Made by a program: the position numbers and the translations under genes. From NCBI RefSeq assembly GCF_014836775.1, contig NZ_JACSQD010000003.1:288014-352013 (forward strand): a stretch of DNA of 64,000 nt, written 5' to 3'. Source of the stretch: Arthrobacter gallicola. Lineage in GTDB: Bacteria; Actinomycetota; Actinomycetes; Actinomycetales; Micrococcaceae. This document shows positions 53,566-64,000 of the stretch, piece after piece (positions within the stretch are counted from its first letter, which is position 1; each line of letters begins with the position of its first letter). Below the pieces are notes generated by a model that saw only the letters and a program-made list of their open reading frames with translations, made no database searches and was not told where the DNA came from.

Positions 53566-53814
53566 TTAGGAAGCCCGGCGTGCCCTTGCGGCACGGCGCT
53601 TCAGCGCACGGCGCTCGTCTTCACTCATGCCACCCCAGACCCCGGCATCCTGACCGGTTTCGATGGCCCACTGCAGGCAGGTATCGATAACCGGGCACCG
53701 GCGGCATACGCTCTTGGCCTCTTCAATCTGAAGAAGTGCCGGGCCGGTGTTTCCCACAGGGAAGAACAGCTCCGGATCCTTGTCCAGACACGCTGCGCGG
53801 CTCCGCCAATCCAT
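53566..53814 (-). CDS. whiB1: WhiB1 iron-sulfur transcription factor
   Basis: The 82-residue product begins MDWRSRAACLDKDPELFFP. Four cluster-ligating cysteines are at 9, 37, 40 and 46 (C-x27-C-x2-C-x5-C), then GVWGGMSEDER (58-68) and a basic tail. This is closest to WhiB1 (84 aa in Mycobacterium), a nitric-oxide-sensing [4Fe-4S] protein that binds the primary sigma factor. The ATG at 53814 has GAGGAG about 12 nt upstream. A GTG three codons earlier (53823) would sit only 3 nt from it. The order pdtaS/whiB1 is conserved. Confidence 0.95.
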   Translation of the reverse strand: MDWRSRAACLDKDPELFFPVGNTGPALLQIEEAKSVCRRCPVIDTCLQWAIETGQDAGVWGGMSEDERRALKRRAARARRAS

Positions 53815-53854
53815 GCTAATCACTATCTCCTCTGAAAAGTTGACTCCGTTTGTT

Positions 53855-53870
53855 TGTGAAAACATTCACG
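53855..53870 (-). promoter_or_regulatory. CRP/GlxR-like binding site upstream of whiB1
   Basis: TGTGA-N6-TCACG matches the consensus TGTGA-N6-TCACA at nine of ten fixed positions, 41 nt upstream of the whiB1 start. Mycobacterial whiB1 is known to be controlled by the cAMP-responsive CRP. Binding here is inferred. Confidence 0.5.
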
Positions 53871-53886
53871 AGCAACCACAAACTAA

Positions 53887-53966
53887 AGGGGCCGGTTCCG
53901 GCCCCTGATCCCCTCTACAAGGGTGTCATGACAGCGAAACGCAAACAAGGGTTAACAAGCTGTTAA
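53887..53966. promoter_or_regulatory. Cluster of dyads in whiB1/membrane-gene intergenic region
   Basis: The 322-nt non-coding stretch 53815-54136 has no open frame I support. It holds a 20-bp perfect dyad at 53887-53906 (AGGGGCCGG-TT-CCGGCCCCT), the palindrome TGTCATGACA (53924-53933) and the palindrome TTAACA-AGC-TGTTAA (53952-53966). They may be operators or a leader hairpin of whiB1. Confidence 0.5.
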
Positions 53967-54124
53967 TCTGCCGGAAATGATGAGTGATGCGTCACAGGGC
54001 TCCGTGGCTCCGGCAATGACTGAAAATCGGAACAGCAACTGTGCGCCTGTCTCATCGCCTGTCCTGAAGGGGTCAAGCCCGCTGGCTGGGGAGTTCCGCC
54101 TCATCGCCCCTCGACTATGTCCGG

Positions 54125-54130
54125 TAGGGT
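54125..54130 (+). promoter_or_regulatory. Predicted -10 element (TAGGGT), leaderless start
   Basis: TAGGGT ends 6 nt before the GTG at 54137. The spacer (GCCATT) contains no ribosome-binding site. Confidence 0.55.
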
Positions 54131-54136
54131 GCCATT

Positions 54137-54562
54137 GTGTCAAGACCCCAAGATTCCCCGGCTCCCGCGTCCCGTCCGGCAGCAGTCATCATCATTTCCG
54201 TCGTCCTCGTCCTGGAAGCCCTAGGTCTTCTGGGGGTCGCAGCCTGGTATGTGTACAACCTGCTGACGGCCACGGCAACCTCCCTCGGGGGAGCGATCTT
54301 CAGCCTTATTCTCATTGTGGCGATCGCGGTATGGCTCCTGGTGGTGGGGCATTTCTTATTCCGTGGCATGCGCTGGACCCGGGCTGCGGCCCTGGTCTGG
54401 CAGCTCTTTATGATCGTGATCGCCGTGCCGACTATCCAGGGTGGAGTGGTCCTGGCCGGCCTGGTGCTGCTTCTTCCTGCCGCCGCGGTCCTTCTGTTGA
54501 TCTTCACCAAACCAGTGATCGCGTGGACCAGCGGCACCAAGGCGGAGCCCAAAACCTACTAA
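54137..54562 (+). CDS. Small four-helix membrane protein, unrecognised
   Basis: The 141-residue product is almost entirely hydrophobic, with four predicted membrane helices (about 15-40, 50-70, 78-98, 104-125), a short polar N-terminus and a SGTKAEPKTY tail. No catalytic motif or charged residue pair suggesting transport is seen. It starts at a GTG 6 nt after TAGGGT. It converges on the FtsK-like gene with a 51-nt gap. Function unknown; such proteins are common and poorly annotated in Micrococcaceae. Confidence 0.72.
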   Translation: MSRPQDSPAPASRPAAVIIISVVLVLEALGLLGVAAWYVYNLLTATATSLGGAIFSLILIVAIAVWLLVVGHFLFRGMRWTRAAALVWQLFMIVIAVPTIQGGVVLAGLVLLLPAAAVLLLIFTKPVIAWTSGTKAEPKTY

Positions 54563-54613
54563 GGCCCGGGGCGCCGTACCGGCACATCCTCCAGTTCCGG
54601 GGAGCCGGGGCAC

Positions 54614-57600
54614 CTAGGCCGGGCCGGCGAACTGAGTCTCGGTGACCCGTGTCCCCGCAATGAGATATCCCCGTCCAGGACGGGAGGGAGCATCGAGGTT
54701 CAGCCGCACCCCGAAAAACTCGGCATCTGATGGTTGCTCCGGAGCAAGAAGTGCGCCCCTGGGGTCAGACCGCAGCCGTGCTGCGGCGGGCAGGCGGGAG
54801 GCCAGACCGAAGCCGGGGACTGCCGCCAGCACCAGTCTGGCCCCGTGGTCGAGGAACTGCGTCAAACGGGCATGCGCCTCCAAGGGAAGCCGGTCAGCGT
54901 CGTCGACCAGGATCAGGCAGTTACGGGCGCCGCCGTCTCCGGGACCGGGACTTGGTCTGCTGGCTCCTGGTCCGCTGTCTCCTGGGCCTGGAACCGGTCT
55001 GCTGGCTCCTGGTTCACCGTTGGCGGACTCCGCCGTTGTGGGCGCCGGCGCAAGCCACCCTGAATCGAAGCGGTGGACCTCCATGTCCTGTCCTGCGGCA
55101 CGCTCGAACTGACGCAGAAGCGTTGTCCTGCCTGATCCGGACGGACCAAGGACCAGAAACGCGGTGCCGGACGGCAGATACGCCTCGGCCGTATCCAACT
55201 CGTCACCGTGCAGTCCGAGGGGGAACCGGTCAGGGCCGGAGACCGGTGCGAGGTCTTCCGGTCCTGTGTAGGCGGGCAGCTCTTCCACGCGCTGCGGCGG
55301 CACAGTGCCTTCCGGTAATGGGGTGTGAATGACGTCCCGGGGCGGCTCGCCGCATTGCGCCACCGCACCCGCCGGGGCTCCAATTCGCCCCTGGACGTAG
55401 GCCCGCCCGGGAATCGATTCCATCGGCGGCATCCGGGGCCAGGCCACGAGCGCGTCATCCGGGAGGCCGGCTGGAAACCAGAGCCGGTTTGGGACCAGCT
55501 GGAAGAACCGTGCGGTCGGCAGTTCTCTGTTGCCATTGATCACCAGGCAGACGTCCGCAGCTTCGCCGTCCCGGACCAAACCGAGCATTTCATCTTCGGA
55601 GCTCGAGAACCGGCTGGACCGAAAAGCGTCCTGCCACCGGCCCCAGCCGGATACCAGGAGCGTGATTCCCGCGGAACTGGAACTGCCGCTGCCGTTTCGT
55701 CCGCGGGCCAGGCGCTGGAGGACGATACCGCCAAGGACACTGACCAGGCGGGCGGCTCTGCGCGTTTCGTGCGGTGCGACGTACGCCCCCGTCTGCGCGT
55801 GGCCTGCGGTCCACGCAAGTGATCCGTCTCCGTCGAGTACATAAAGGTACCGGCCAGGCAGAGCCGAGAGCTGCTCGGCTGCCAGAAGTGCCGTGGCGGT
55901 TTCCGTGCCTGACGCCGGCGGCCCCACCAGGGCCAGATGTGAATCCCGGTGGGGGTTCCACTCGAGCACATCCTGGGACTGTTGTTCCGGCCGGTCTGCC
56001 AATCCCAGCACCACGGCGCGGCCAGAGTCTGTGTTTCCCAGGAGCCGGGACCTGTGGGGGAGCGCATTCGGCAGCGGCGGCTGGACCGGGGGCTGCGCCC
56101 GCGCTGGGTAGCCGGCGTCGGCTGCTGCGGAAATCACCGCCTCCACCAGCTCTTCGAGACTCCTGCCGGGAGGCCTCCCGCGCCGGTCCAGCGGAGTAGA
56201 GAGGTATTGAGCCAGTGTCTGGAGTGGCGGAGGCGGACTGCCAGGGCTGGACCCGGTCGAGCTGACCCTCAGCGGGATCGGTGGGTCCCCTGCCTTGCGC
56301 AGTATGGCCATGCCGGGGGAGGATGCCGGGATGTCCGCAGCATCGTCACATCCCACCACGTCGCGGGATTCCATGGCCGACTGAACACGGAGGCAGACCG
56401 AGGTGGAGATGTTGGCGCGGATGTCCGCAGTGACCGCACCCTGCGGGCGCTGAGTGGCCAGGACAAGATGCAGGCCCAGTGACCGGCCGAGTACGGCTAT
56501 CCGCATCAACTCGGCAACGGCCGTGGGCACGGCGTCTGCGAGCATCCGGAATTCATCGATGACGACAACCAGGCGGGGAAGGGTTTTCGAAACTGGGGCG
56601 CTGCTGTTAAAGCCGTCCAGGTCACTGGCCTCTGCAGCTGCCAGCAGCGCCTCCCTGCGCTTGAGCTCGGATCTGAGGGACGCCAGCGTCCGGGCGACGT
56701 TTTCGCCGGACAAGTCTGTGAGGAAACCCGCGGTATGCGGCAGGCGGGCCAGGGGAGCGAGCCCGGAACCGCCCTTGAAGTCGATAAGGAGAAAGTTCAG
56801 CCGGGTCGGGGGGACGGCAGCGGCTAAGGAGGCAACGAACGTCCGCAGGAGCTCGGACTTTCCCGAGCCAGTCGTTCCGGCAATGAGGAAATGTGGTCCA
56901 TCCGCCACAAGGTCCAGGGACACCGCTGCCGTCCCGTGATGGCCGAGAGCTGCCCTGGCTGACCCGCTGCGGGCCCACGAGGCGGCCATATGTCCGCTGG
57001 ACATGGGGAAAGGGTCCCTTGGTACGGACCGCCGCGCATTGTGCTTTTGTGCGGATGCCAGGAGGGCGGAGGTGCGGTGGAAGGCCCGGGGTCCGATGAG
57101 GTCCGGACGAAAAGCCTGCTCCATGCCGTCCATCAGGAGGACGCCGCCGTCTTCGGAGAGCAGGATGGAGCCAGGGCCGCCGCCGGCGTCAGCTTGGGAC
57201 CCGCCGGTCCCGTCCGGTTCGATCCCGACGAGGAAGACCGCCGTCTGGCGGATCGCCTCGGGCAGCGCTGCCCGGAGAAGACCGGCGTCCGCAGCGGCTG
57301 ACGGAGGTGCAAGGACAGTCAGCGGGGCGCAGGAATCCTGGCCGGCGATCCCCTGGATGGCCGCGGCTGCGGCTGGGACGTCGCTTACGGCTAGGAGCTG
57401 GACTCCAGGCAGCAGCCTTGCATCGCAGACGAAGCGGTTGACTTCGCGGCACAGAAGGATCACTGGGCCCGCTCCTCCAGGAGGGTGCGAGGCTAACTGA
57501 AGCAGCACAGAGCGGAGCATTCCCATTGTCTCTGCGACTGGGCCGGTAATCCGGATGTCGGCTCCGGGAACGGGGGACAAGGTAATGGGGACATCGTCCA

Positions 57601-58669
57601 GCCGCGGAGGCACCCAATCTTCCCTGGGTGCCTGCAGCACGATATTGGCGGGCATGGATCCGGTCCCGAGGCGAAGTCCGTAAACCGCCGGGCCACCGTC
57701 GGTGCAGGAGTGTAGCGGCGGGCTGGTCAGGGGCGGCTCTCCCGCCCGCAGGCGCAGGGTCGACTGGAGGACCGCGACAGCACGGTCCCCGGCAGTGGGG
57801 TGGGCGAGCCGCCGCCGCGCCGCGTCCTGTGCGGCGGTCCTGGACACCGCCGCACGGAACTGCCTCCTCCTGCGCCTGAATCCTGCGAAACCCGCGAAGG
57901 CTGTTAGGGCCGTGACGGCCGAGAATGCCAGGAATATCCACATGCCTGTGGTCATGGCAAGCACCACGCCCAGCCCAAGAGCAAGAACCGCCGCTGCCAG
58001 CAGCCCCGGGTTATGCGCTGCCGGTGGCTGCATCGGTACCGTAAGCGGTCCGGCGGAGTTCCGCCCGCCCCCGGGGAGGCGGGCGGAGGCGGGGACACAG
58101 ATTCGGAACGTGGTGTTCCCTGCCAAGACCCGCGACTCTGTGGTGAGCTCAGCCGTGCCGATACGGCTTCCATCAACCCACACGCCGTTCTGTGATGCCG
58201 CGTCGGTTATCCGGACACCCCTCGCGTCGACTGTCAGTTCTGCATGCAGGCGCGAAAGTGCCGGGTCCCTTAGTTCAATCGGGATGCTGCCGGCGGAAAG
58301 CGTCAGGCCGGGACGGCCCAACCGGTATCGGCCTTGGCGCAGCTCGATGACCCGGCCGGCGTCGGGGCCGCTGTGGGTTACGAGAACCAAGCCCGGCGGA
58401 TCAGTTGCGGGCGTTCTCCGGGAGCGCGCTGTTGGTGCCAGGACGACGCCGTTGGGGAGCGAAAGGACGGGAGTGGACAGCGGTGCCAACGGCTGCCCAT
58501 CGGCGGCGTAGGGGCCTGGGCCGAAGGTCTGCTCCAACGTCTCGGCAAGGTCTGCACAGGAGGACATTGCTGTTGAATCGATCACGAGGGGTACAGCCTG
58601 GCACCCCCCGCCCGACCCGTGAAGTGCCGACTTTGCCGGAGGCAGGACAAGTATGGCATGAATGTCCAC
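54614..58669 (-). CDS. FHA-domain FtsK/EssC-like multi-ATPase, no WXG100 neighbour
   Basis: The product has 1351 residues from a GTG at 58669 with AGGAGG 6 nt upstream. An FHA domain (about 95-190; RLGRP, SRLHAEL, QNGVWVDG) precedes two membrane helices (about 222-264). The first FtsK/SpoIIIE module has Walker A GTTGSGKS near 600 and Walker B VVIDEF. A second module has a degenerate GPPASGTET near 923 and a third has GPSGSGRTT near 1178. This is EssC/EccC-like (type VII secretion motor) rather than chromosome-translocating FtsK. No WXG100, EccB/D or PPE-like gene is adjacent. A Pro/Gly repeat interrupts the third module. Confidence 0.82.
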   Translation of the reverse strand: MDIHAILVLPPAKSALHGSGGGCQAVPLVIDSTAMSSCADLAETLEQTFGPGPYAADGQPLAPLSTPVLSLPNGVVLAPTARSRRTPATDPPGLVLVTHSGPDAGRVIELRQGRYRLGRPGLTLSAGSIPIELRDPALSRLHAELTVDARGVRITDAASQNGVWVDGSRIGTAELTTESRVLAGNTTFRICVPASARLPGGGRNSAGPLTVPMQPPAAHNPGLLAAAVLALGLGVVLAMTTGMWIFLAFSAVTALTAFAGFAGFRRRRRQFRAAVSRTAAQDAARRRLAHPTAGDRAVAVLQSTLRLRAGEPPLTSPPLHSCTDGGPAVYGLRLGTGSMPANIVLQAPREDWVPPRLDDVPITLSPVPGADIRITGPVAETMGMLRSVLLQLASHPPGGAGPVILLCREVNRFVCDARLLPGVQLLAVSDVPAAAAAIQGIAGQDSCAPLTVLAPPSAAADAGLLRAALPEAIRQTAVFLVGIEPDGTGGSQADAGGGPGSILLSEDGGVLLMDGMEQAFRPDLIGPRAFHRTSALLASAQKHNARRSVPRDPFPMSSGHMAASWARSGSARAALGHHGTAAVSLDLVADGPHFLIAGTTGSGKSELLRTFVASLAAAVPPTRLNFLLIDFKGGSGLAPLARLPHTAGFLTDLSGENVARTLASLRSELKRREALLAAAEASDLDGFNSSAPVSKTLPRLVVVIDEFRMLADAVPTAVAELMRIAVLGRSLGLHLVLATQRPQGAVTADIRANISTSVCLRVQSAMESRDVVGCDDAADIPASSPGMAILRKAGDPPIPLRVSSTGSSPGSPPPPLQTLAQYLSTPLDRRGRPPGRSLEELVEAVISAAADAGYPARAQPPVQPPLPNALPHRSRLLGNTDSGRAVVLGLADRPEQQSQDVLEWNPHRDSHLALVGPPASGTETATALLAAEQLSALPGRYLYVLDGDGSLAWTAGHAQTGAYVAPHETRRAARLVSVLGGIVLQRLARGRNGSGSSSSAGITLLVSGWGRWQDAFRSSRFSSSEDEMLGLVRDGEAADVCLVINGNRELPTARFFQLVPNRLWFPAGLPDDALVAWPRMPPMESIPGRAYVQGRIGAPAGAVAQCGEPPRDVIHTPLPEGTVPPQRVEELPAYTGPEDLAPVSGPDRFPLGLHGDELDTAEAYLPSGTAFLVLGPSGSGRTTLLRQFERAAGQDMEVHRFDSGWLAPAPTTAESANGEPGASRPVPGPGDSGPGASRPSPGPGDGGARNCLILVDDADRLPLEAHARLTQFLDHGARLVLAAVPGFGLASRLPAAARLRSDPRGALLAPEQPSDAEFFGVRLNLDAPSRPGRGYLIAGTRVTETQFAGPA
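54931..55014 (-). repeat. 42-bp tandem duplication inside FtsK-like gene
   Basis: Two 42-bp copies encode PGASRPxPGPGDxG twice, between Walker A and Walker B of the third ATPase module. The reading frame is kept. Boundaries are approximate to a few bases. Confidence 0.75.
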
Positions 58670-58858
58670 GGTGAGCCTCCTGATGGCGATTGGCAAGGTT
58701 GGGAGTGAGAGTATCTGTCCTTCTCCGGATCTGGAGGACGGGAGAGGGTCCTGTGGATAACGGATCCAACCGGCCCGGCCTGCTCAAAACTGCAGGTGAT
58801 ACCCGGAGGTAGACTTCAATGTGGGGGAATCTGAGAAGCTCTTTGTGGAAAGGTCTGT

Positions 58859-60904
58859 GTGTCCCAGGAATTACTAGCTGCCCCCGGGCGGCAGGCGCGT
58901 CCTGCCGATCGAGTGTCCTACCGTCCCGAGGTGCAGGGCCTTCGCGCGCTCGCCGTGCTCATGGTGGTGACCTACCACGTCTGGTTCGGACGTGTCTCCG
59001 GTGGCGTCGACATCTTCCTCCTCATCTCTGCGTTCCTGCTGACCCTTTCTTTTGTCCGGAAGGTCGAAGCAGGTAAGCCATTGGATTTGGTGCGCTACTG
59101 GCTGCACCTGTTCAAGCGCCTGCTCCCCGCCGTCGTCGTGGTTATTCTGGCCGTCCTCGCCGCCACCGCGGCCTTCGTGCCCAAGTCCAGATGGACAGAA
59201 ATCCTGGACCAGGCGTTCTCTTCCCTGCTCTACTTCCAGAACTGGGTCCTGGCTGCCAACTCCGTTGACTACTACGCAGCAGACCAGAGTGTCGCGAGTC
59301 CGCTGCAGCACTTCTGGTCGCTGTCCGTCCAGGGACAGGTCTTTATCCTTTGGCCCCTCCTCTTCGCGTTGGCAGCCGTCATCGCCCGGGCCACGAAAAT
59401 CCGGTACCGCCGTGTGGTGCTGATGGTCTTTGGTGCCCTCTTTGCCGTCTCGCTGGCGTTCTCCATCCATGAGACCTATACCAACCAGGTGCACGCGTAC
59501 TTCGATACGCGGACCCGCCTGTGGGAGTTCGCCTTCGGCACCCTGCTGGCGCTCGCCCTGCCGTACCTGAAACTGCCTCGCCCGGTGCGGATTGCCGCCG
59601 GTTGGGTGGGGCTCGCCGCCATGCTGTCCGGCGGCTTCATCCTGGATGTCCAGGGAGAGTTCCCCGGCTACGTTGCCCTCTGGCCGCTGGTGGCCGCAGC
59701 CCTCGTCATCGTGGCCGGACAGACCGGGAGTGTGTTTGGCGCGGATCGGTTCCTGAGCTGGAAGCCGCTGATCCGGCTGGGTGACATGTCCTATGCGCTC
59801 TACCTCTGGCACTGGCCCGTGCTGATCATCTATTTGATCTGGAGGGACAGGGAAGAGGTCGGACTGTACGGGGGCACGGCGATCATTGGCCTCTCTCTGG
59901 TCCTGGCATACTTCACCACGAAGTTTGTGGAGCGCCCGCTGCGCTCACTGGCCTGGGCGGATGCAAAGAAACGCCGTGCCGGAGTCGTGGTCGCTGTGTG
60001 TCTGGCGTTGGTGGCCGGACCGGTCCTGGGCTGGAAGGGCGGCCTAGAGTTGCAGAAACAGCGTGTTGAGGCTGAAGCTCTTCGGAATAATCCCGGGGCC
60101 CGTGTGCTGGCGAACGACTACGTAGACGAACGCTTTCCGGGAGCTCCCGTCTTGCCTCTACCGAGTTCAGTTAACTCCGAATGGGCAGGGTTGGATGGTG
60201 ACTGCGGGGCGTATGAGGACCGACCGACAGATCCTGTTCTAGCAGAACACTGTTTGGGCACTGATCGGCAGGACTACAGCAAGACCATTTTGGTACTGGG
60301 CGATTCGCACTCACAGCAATGGCTCGGGGCTATCAAACCAATGGCTGAGGAACGAAACTACCGGGTTATTGCGGTGCTGCTGGGGGCCTGCCCCTTCGGC
60401 GTGCCGAATGATGCGCGCCGCGCAGAGTGCAACGACTTTAATGAGGCCGTGCTTCGCTACGCCAAGGAGCTTCGGCCCGACGCGGTCCTGGCGGTGGGCA
60501 CGGCGGCCGATGCGGTGGAACCCATGGACACCGTGGTGGCCGGGTTGCCGGATGCAGCCATGGATCTGGCCGGCCACGGCATCCCGGTCATCGGCATCCG
60601 TGACAACCCGCGCTTTCCGGACAACATGATCCAGTGTGCGGAATCGCATGGCATTTTTGCCGAGGAATGCACCGCACCCCTAACGGACAAACTCGCGGAT
60701 TCGGCCGAAATGGCGGCGACTTTCGATGCCATCCAGGGGCTGGCACTGCTGGACATGACGGACCTCATTTGTCCTCAGGGCCTCTGCCTGCCGACAGTCG
60801 GCAACGTTTTTGTCTACATGGACAGCAACCACCTGACCGCTACTTATACGGCGTCCATGGGAGCCGAATTCGACCGGCGCTTCCACGCTGCGGTCCATTG
60901 GTGA
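58859..60904 (+). CDS. OafA/YrhL-type acyltransferase with SGNH domain
   Basis: The product has 681 residues from the GTG at 58859 with GAAAGG 5 nt upstream. The N-terminal acyltransferase-3 domain has about ten membrane helices, with VTYHVW and the family RYWLHLFKRLLPAVV. A C-terminal, probably extracytoplasmic SGNH domain has Ser483 in GDSHS and the Asp655/His658 pair in DSNH. Such two-domain enzymes O-acetylate extracellular polysaccharides or peptidoglycan. It is followed closely by glf, suggesting modification of a galactofuran polymer. Confidence 0.87.
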   Translation: MSQELLAAPGRQARPADRVSYRPEVQGLRALAVLMVVTYHVWFGRVSGGVDIFLLISAFLLTLSFVRKVEAGKPLDLVRYWLHLFKRLLPAVVVVILAVLAATAAFVPKSRWTEILDQAFSSLLYFQNWVLAANSVDYYAADQSVASPLQHFWSLSVQGQVFILWPLLFALAAVIARATKIRYRRVVLMVFGALFAVSLAFSIHETYTNQVHAYFDTRTRLWEFAFGTLLALALPYLKLPRPVRIAAGWVGLAAMLSGGFILDVQGEFPGYVALWPLVAAALVIVAGQTGSVFGADRFLSWKPLIRLGDMSYALYLWHWPVLIIYLIWRDREEVGLYGGTAIIGLSLVLAYFTTKFVERPLRSLAWADAKKRRAGVVVAVCLALVAGPVLGWKGGLELQKQRVEAEALRNNPGARVLANDYVDERFPGAPVLPLPSSVNSEWAGLDGDCGAYEDRPTDPVLAEHCLGTDRQDYSKTILVLGDSHSQQWLGAIKPMAEERNYRVIAVLLGACPFGVPNDARRAECNDFNEAVLRYAKELRPDAVLAVGTAADAVEPMDTVVAGLPDAAMDLAGHGIPVIGIRDNPRFPDNMIQCAESHGIFAEECTAPLTDKLADSAEMAATFDAIQGLALLDMTDLICPQGLCLPTVGNVFVYMDSNHLTATYTASMGAEFDRRFHAAVHW

Positions 60905-64000
<3,096 letters not shown>

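Noticed and set aside
54614..58669. Chromosome-partition FtsK
   Set aside because: It has an FHA domain, only two membrane helices and three ATPase modules, and lacks the gamma domain; this is EssC/EccC-like.

Overview
The window is high-GC chromosomal DNA of an actinobacterium, most likely Micrococcaceae (Arthrobacter-like). The evidence is gene content and order that match the actinobacterial core: nudC-uvrD2, UPF0182 with a Lon-like PDZ protease and a DUF2342 protein, mtrAB-lpqB-comF-hpf-secA, pdtaS beside whiB1, a large NAD-dependent glutamate dehydrogenase, and glf with a GlfT2-like transferase. Coding density is high, GTG starts are common and TANNNT is the recurring -10 motif. I saw no insertion sequence, prophage, CRISPR array or clearly broken gene. 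Two genes are cut by the window edges: nudC at the left and the GlfT2-like gene at the right.

Layout. 1-10.4 kb: nudC and uvrD2, an orphan ThiF-like enzyme, a YgjP-like metallopeptidase, the DUF2342 protein, a Lon-like PDZ protease and a UPF0182 membrane protein. 10.5 kb: an initiator tRNA-Met with its own promoter and terminator. 10.7-16.2 kb: a DUF6328 membrane protein, a TPM-domain/PspA operon (envelope stress) and an HtrA-like protease. 16.5-21.4 kb: etfB-etfA-PIG-L deacetylase, a methyltransferase, trmL and a J-domain protein. 21.7-25.6 kb: cysteine desulfurase-mnmA (tRNA 2-thiolation), chorismate mutase and a cysteine-free MetE-like protein. 25.6-32.0 kb, minus strand: DUF4166, then a GDPD-membrane/DUF4129/DUF4350/MoxR/DUF58 cluster whose genes mostly overlap at ATGA. 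32.3-42.4 kb, plus strand: mtrA-mtrB-lpqB, comF, hpf, a YcaQ-like gene and secA.

42.4-47.0 kb: a DUF6459 (Rv3235-like) gene and a LysM membrane gene on the minus strand, a divergent gene with two Sm-like halves, a small MerR/excisionase-type HTH gene, and an SAF/CpaE-like pair. 47.1-54.6 kb: the NAD-glutamate dehydrogenase, the PdtaS-like sensor kinase, whiB1 and a small membrane protein. 54.6-58.7 kb: an FHA-FtsK/EssC-like ATPase with no WXG100 gene beside it. 58.9-64.0 kb: an SGNH-acyltransferase, glf and a GlfT2-like galactofuranosyltransferase, suggesting a galactofuran-containing envelope polymer.

Main unexplained signals. (1) Seven helically phased 10-bp direct repeats (43901-43970) lie just downstream of a predicted promoter of the LysM gene, close to a small HTH gene of a superfamily that includes repeat-binding proteins. 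(2) Nine genes have TANNNT exactly 6 nt before the start codon, which predicts leaderless mRNAs. (3) The whiB1 upstream region is rich in dyads and contains a CRP-like site. (4) A 15-bp tandem duplication lies upstream of mtrA. (5) An inverted repeat enclosing a 7-bp direct repeat lies upstream of etfBA. The protein-level oddities are the orphan E1-like enzyme, the J-domain/NERD-like fusion, the cysteine-free MetE-like protein and the orphan EssC-like ATPase.
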